Source: Comamonadaceae bacterium (GTDB lineage Bacteria > Pseudomonadota > Gammaproteobacteria > Burkholderiales > Burkholderiaceae_C). Taken from it: a DNA stretch of 6,040 nt. This document shows positions 5,164 to 6,040 of this stretch, one piece after another. The stretch's first letter is position 1, and the number at the start of each line of letters is the position of its first letter. The DNA is taken from assembly GCA_947458305.1 (NCBI GenBank), contig CANGZO010000149.1:1-6040 (forward strand), written 5' to 3'. A program made the position numbers and the translations under genes. The notes below the pieces were generated by a model, which worked only from the letters and a program-made list of their open reading frames with translations, was not told the origin of the DNA and did no database searches.

Positions 5164-6040
5164 ATGGATTTCGATTTTTCTGACGACCAAGAACAACTGC
5201 GCGACGCGGTGCGCAAATGGGTGGACAAGGGTTACGACTTTGACCGCCGCCGCGCCATCGTGGCTGCGGGCGGTTTTGACCGCGCCGCGTATGGCGAAAT
5301 GGCCGAGCTGGGCTTGACGGGCCTGTACGTGAGCGAAGACCACGGCGGTATGGGCATGGGCCCCACCGAAGCCATGGTCACCATGGAAGAACTCGGGCGC
5401 GGCATCGTGCTCGAACCCCTGACCCAAACCCTGATCTGCAGCGCTACGCTGCAAACCCATGCCCCGGCAGCCCTGCAAGCCGCTTGGTTGCCGCGCATGG
5501 CCGCAGGTGAAGCCATCGTGGTGTTGGCGCAGCAAGAACGCGGCGCCCGTTATCAACTGGGCCGCTGCGCCGCACAGGCCAGCGAATCTGGCGGCGCATG
5601 GACCGTGAGCGGCACCAAGAGCGTGGTGGCCATTGGCGACCAAGCCGACGCCTTCGTGGTGCCCGCCACCGTGAACGGCCAAATCGCTTTGTTTTTGGTG
5701 GAACGCAGCGCCAGCGGCTTGAGCACCCAAGCCTATGGCACGCAAGACGGCTCGCGCGCTGCCGAAGTGGTGTTGAACAAGGCCCCCGCCCAACTGATCA
5801 CACTGAATGGCTTGACCGCATTGGAAGAAGCCGTGGACATCGGCATCGCCTGCACCTGCGCAGAAGCCGTGGGCGTGATGGACAAGACCTTGGCCATCAC
5901 CGTGGACTACATGAACACCCGCAAGCAGTTCGGCGTGAACATCGCCAGCTTCCAGGCCCTGCGTCACCGCGTGGCCGACATGAAGATGCAGCTGGAGTTG
6001 GGCCGCTCGATGAGCTACTACGCCAGCCTGAAACTGCACG
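5164..6040 (+). CDS. Acyl-CoA dehydrogenase, PimD-type small subunit (partial)
   Basis: The first 292 residues are present; the family length is about 380, so roughly 90 C-terminal residues lie past the window. It begins MDFDFSDDQEQLRDAVRKWV and has LGLTGLYVSEDHGGMGMGPT at 49-68 (acyl-CoA dehydrogenase N-terminal domain), a middle domain with WTVSGTKSVVAIGDQADAFV from 146, and DYMNTRKQFGVNIASFQALR from 249, the conserved C-terminal-domain start that contacts the FAD of the partner. The usual SEPGSGSD signature is absent: the matching stretch near 121-130 reads LAQQERGARY. This fits the degenerate subunit of heteromeric enzymes such as PimC/PimD. The gene starts 10 bp after the large-subunit stop, so the two probably form one complex. 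I cannot judge whether this subunit keeps its own active site, because the C-terminal motif is missing from the window. Confidence 0.9.
   Translation, partial: MDFDFSDDQEQLRDAVRKWVDKGYDFDRRRAIVAAGGFDRAAYGEMAELGLTGLYVSEDHGGMGMGPTEAMVTMEELGRGIVLEPLTQTLICSATLQTHAPAALQAAWLPRMAAGEAIVVLAQQERGARYQLGRCAAQASESGGAWTVSGTKSVVAIGDQADAFVVPATVNGQIALFLVERSASGLSTQAYGTQDGSRAAEVVLNKAPAQLITLNGLTALEEAVDIGIACTCAEAVGVMDKTLAITVDYMNTRKQFGVNIASFQALRHRVADMKMQLELGRSMSYYASLKLH

Noticed and set aside
5074..6039. 321-codon open frame on the - strand opposite the dehydrogenase small subunit
   Set aside because: His/Ala/Gly-rich composition and full overlap with two recognised genes mark it as a shadow frame.

Overview
The window looks like an ordinary chromosomal segment of a betaproteobacterium. 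The gene set, moderately high GC and protein style suggest the Burkholderiales, most likely a Comamonadaceae member such as Limnohabitans or Rhodoferax; this is inferred from recalled protein similarity, not from a search. I see no mobile element, CRISPR array, tRNA, rRNA or phage gene, and no clear undescribed system.

Layout from left to right. The end of rpmB (L28) and all of rpmG (L33) form the tail of a ribosomal-protein operon on the + strand. A convergent intergenic stretch follows with two perfect 16-bp hairpins, which end rpmG on one side and the desaturase on the other. A membrane fatty-acid desaturase (- strand, three histidine boxes, long C-terminal extension) comes next, then an RsmB/NOP-type RNA m5C methyltransferase (- strand). 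A short divergent gap leads to a small DUF1653 protein (+). Its 3' end overlaps the 3' end of purN (-, purine synthesis). A second divergent gap of 118 bp leads to a two-gene + strand unit: a PimC-type acyl-CoA dehydrogenase subunit and, 10 bp downstream, a PimD-type partner subunit cut by the window edge.

Functionally the left part is housekeeping (ribosome, rRNA or RNA modification, purine synthesis) with one lipid-modification gene. The right part opens a catabolic operon for CoA thioesters, probably encoding a heteromeric FAD dehydrogenase that oxidises a dicarboxylyl-CoA or similar bulky acyl-CoA.

The points most worth a second look are: the overlapping, apparently extended 3' end of purN, where losing one base in an A5 run would restore a stop next to the DUF1653 stop; a GATAAT hexamer 10 nt from the purN ATG, suggesting a leaderless message; the twin terminator hairpins; and the uneven distribution of conserved motifs between the two dehydrogenase subunits.
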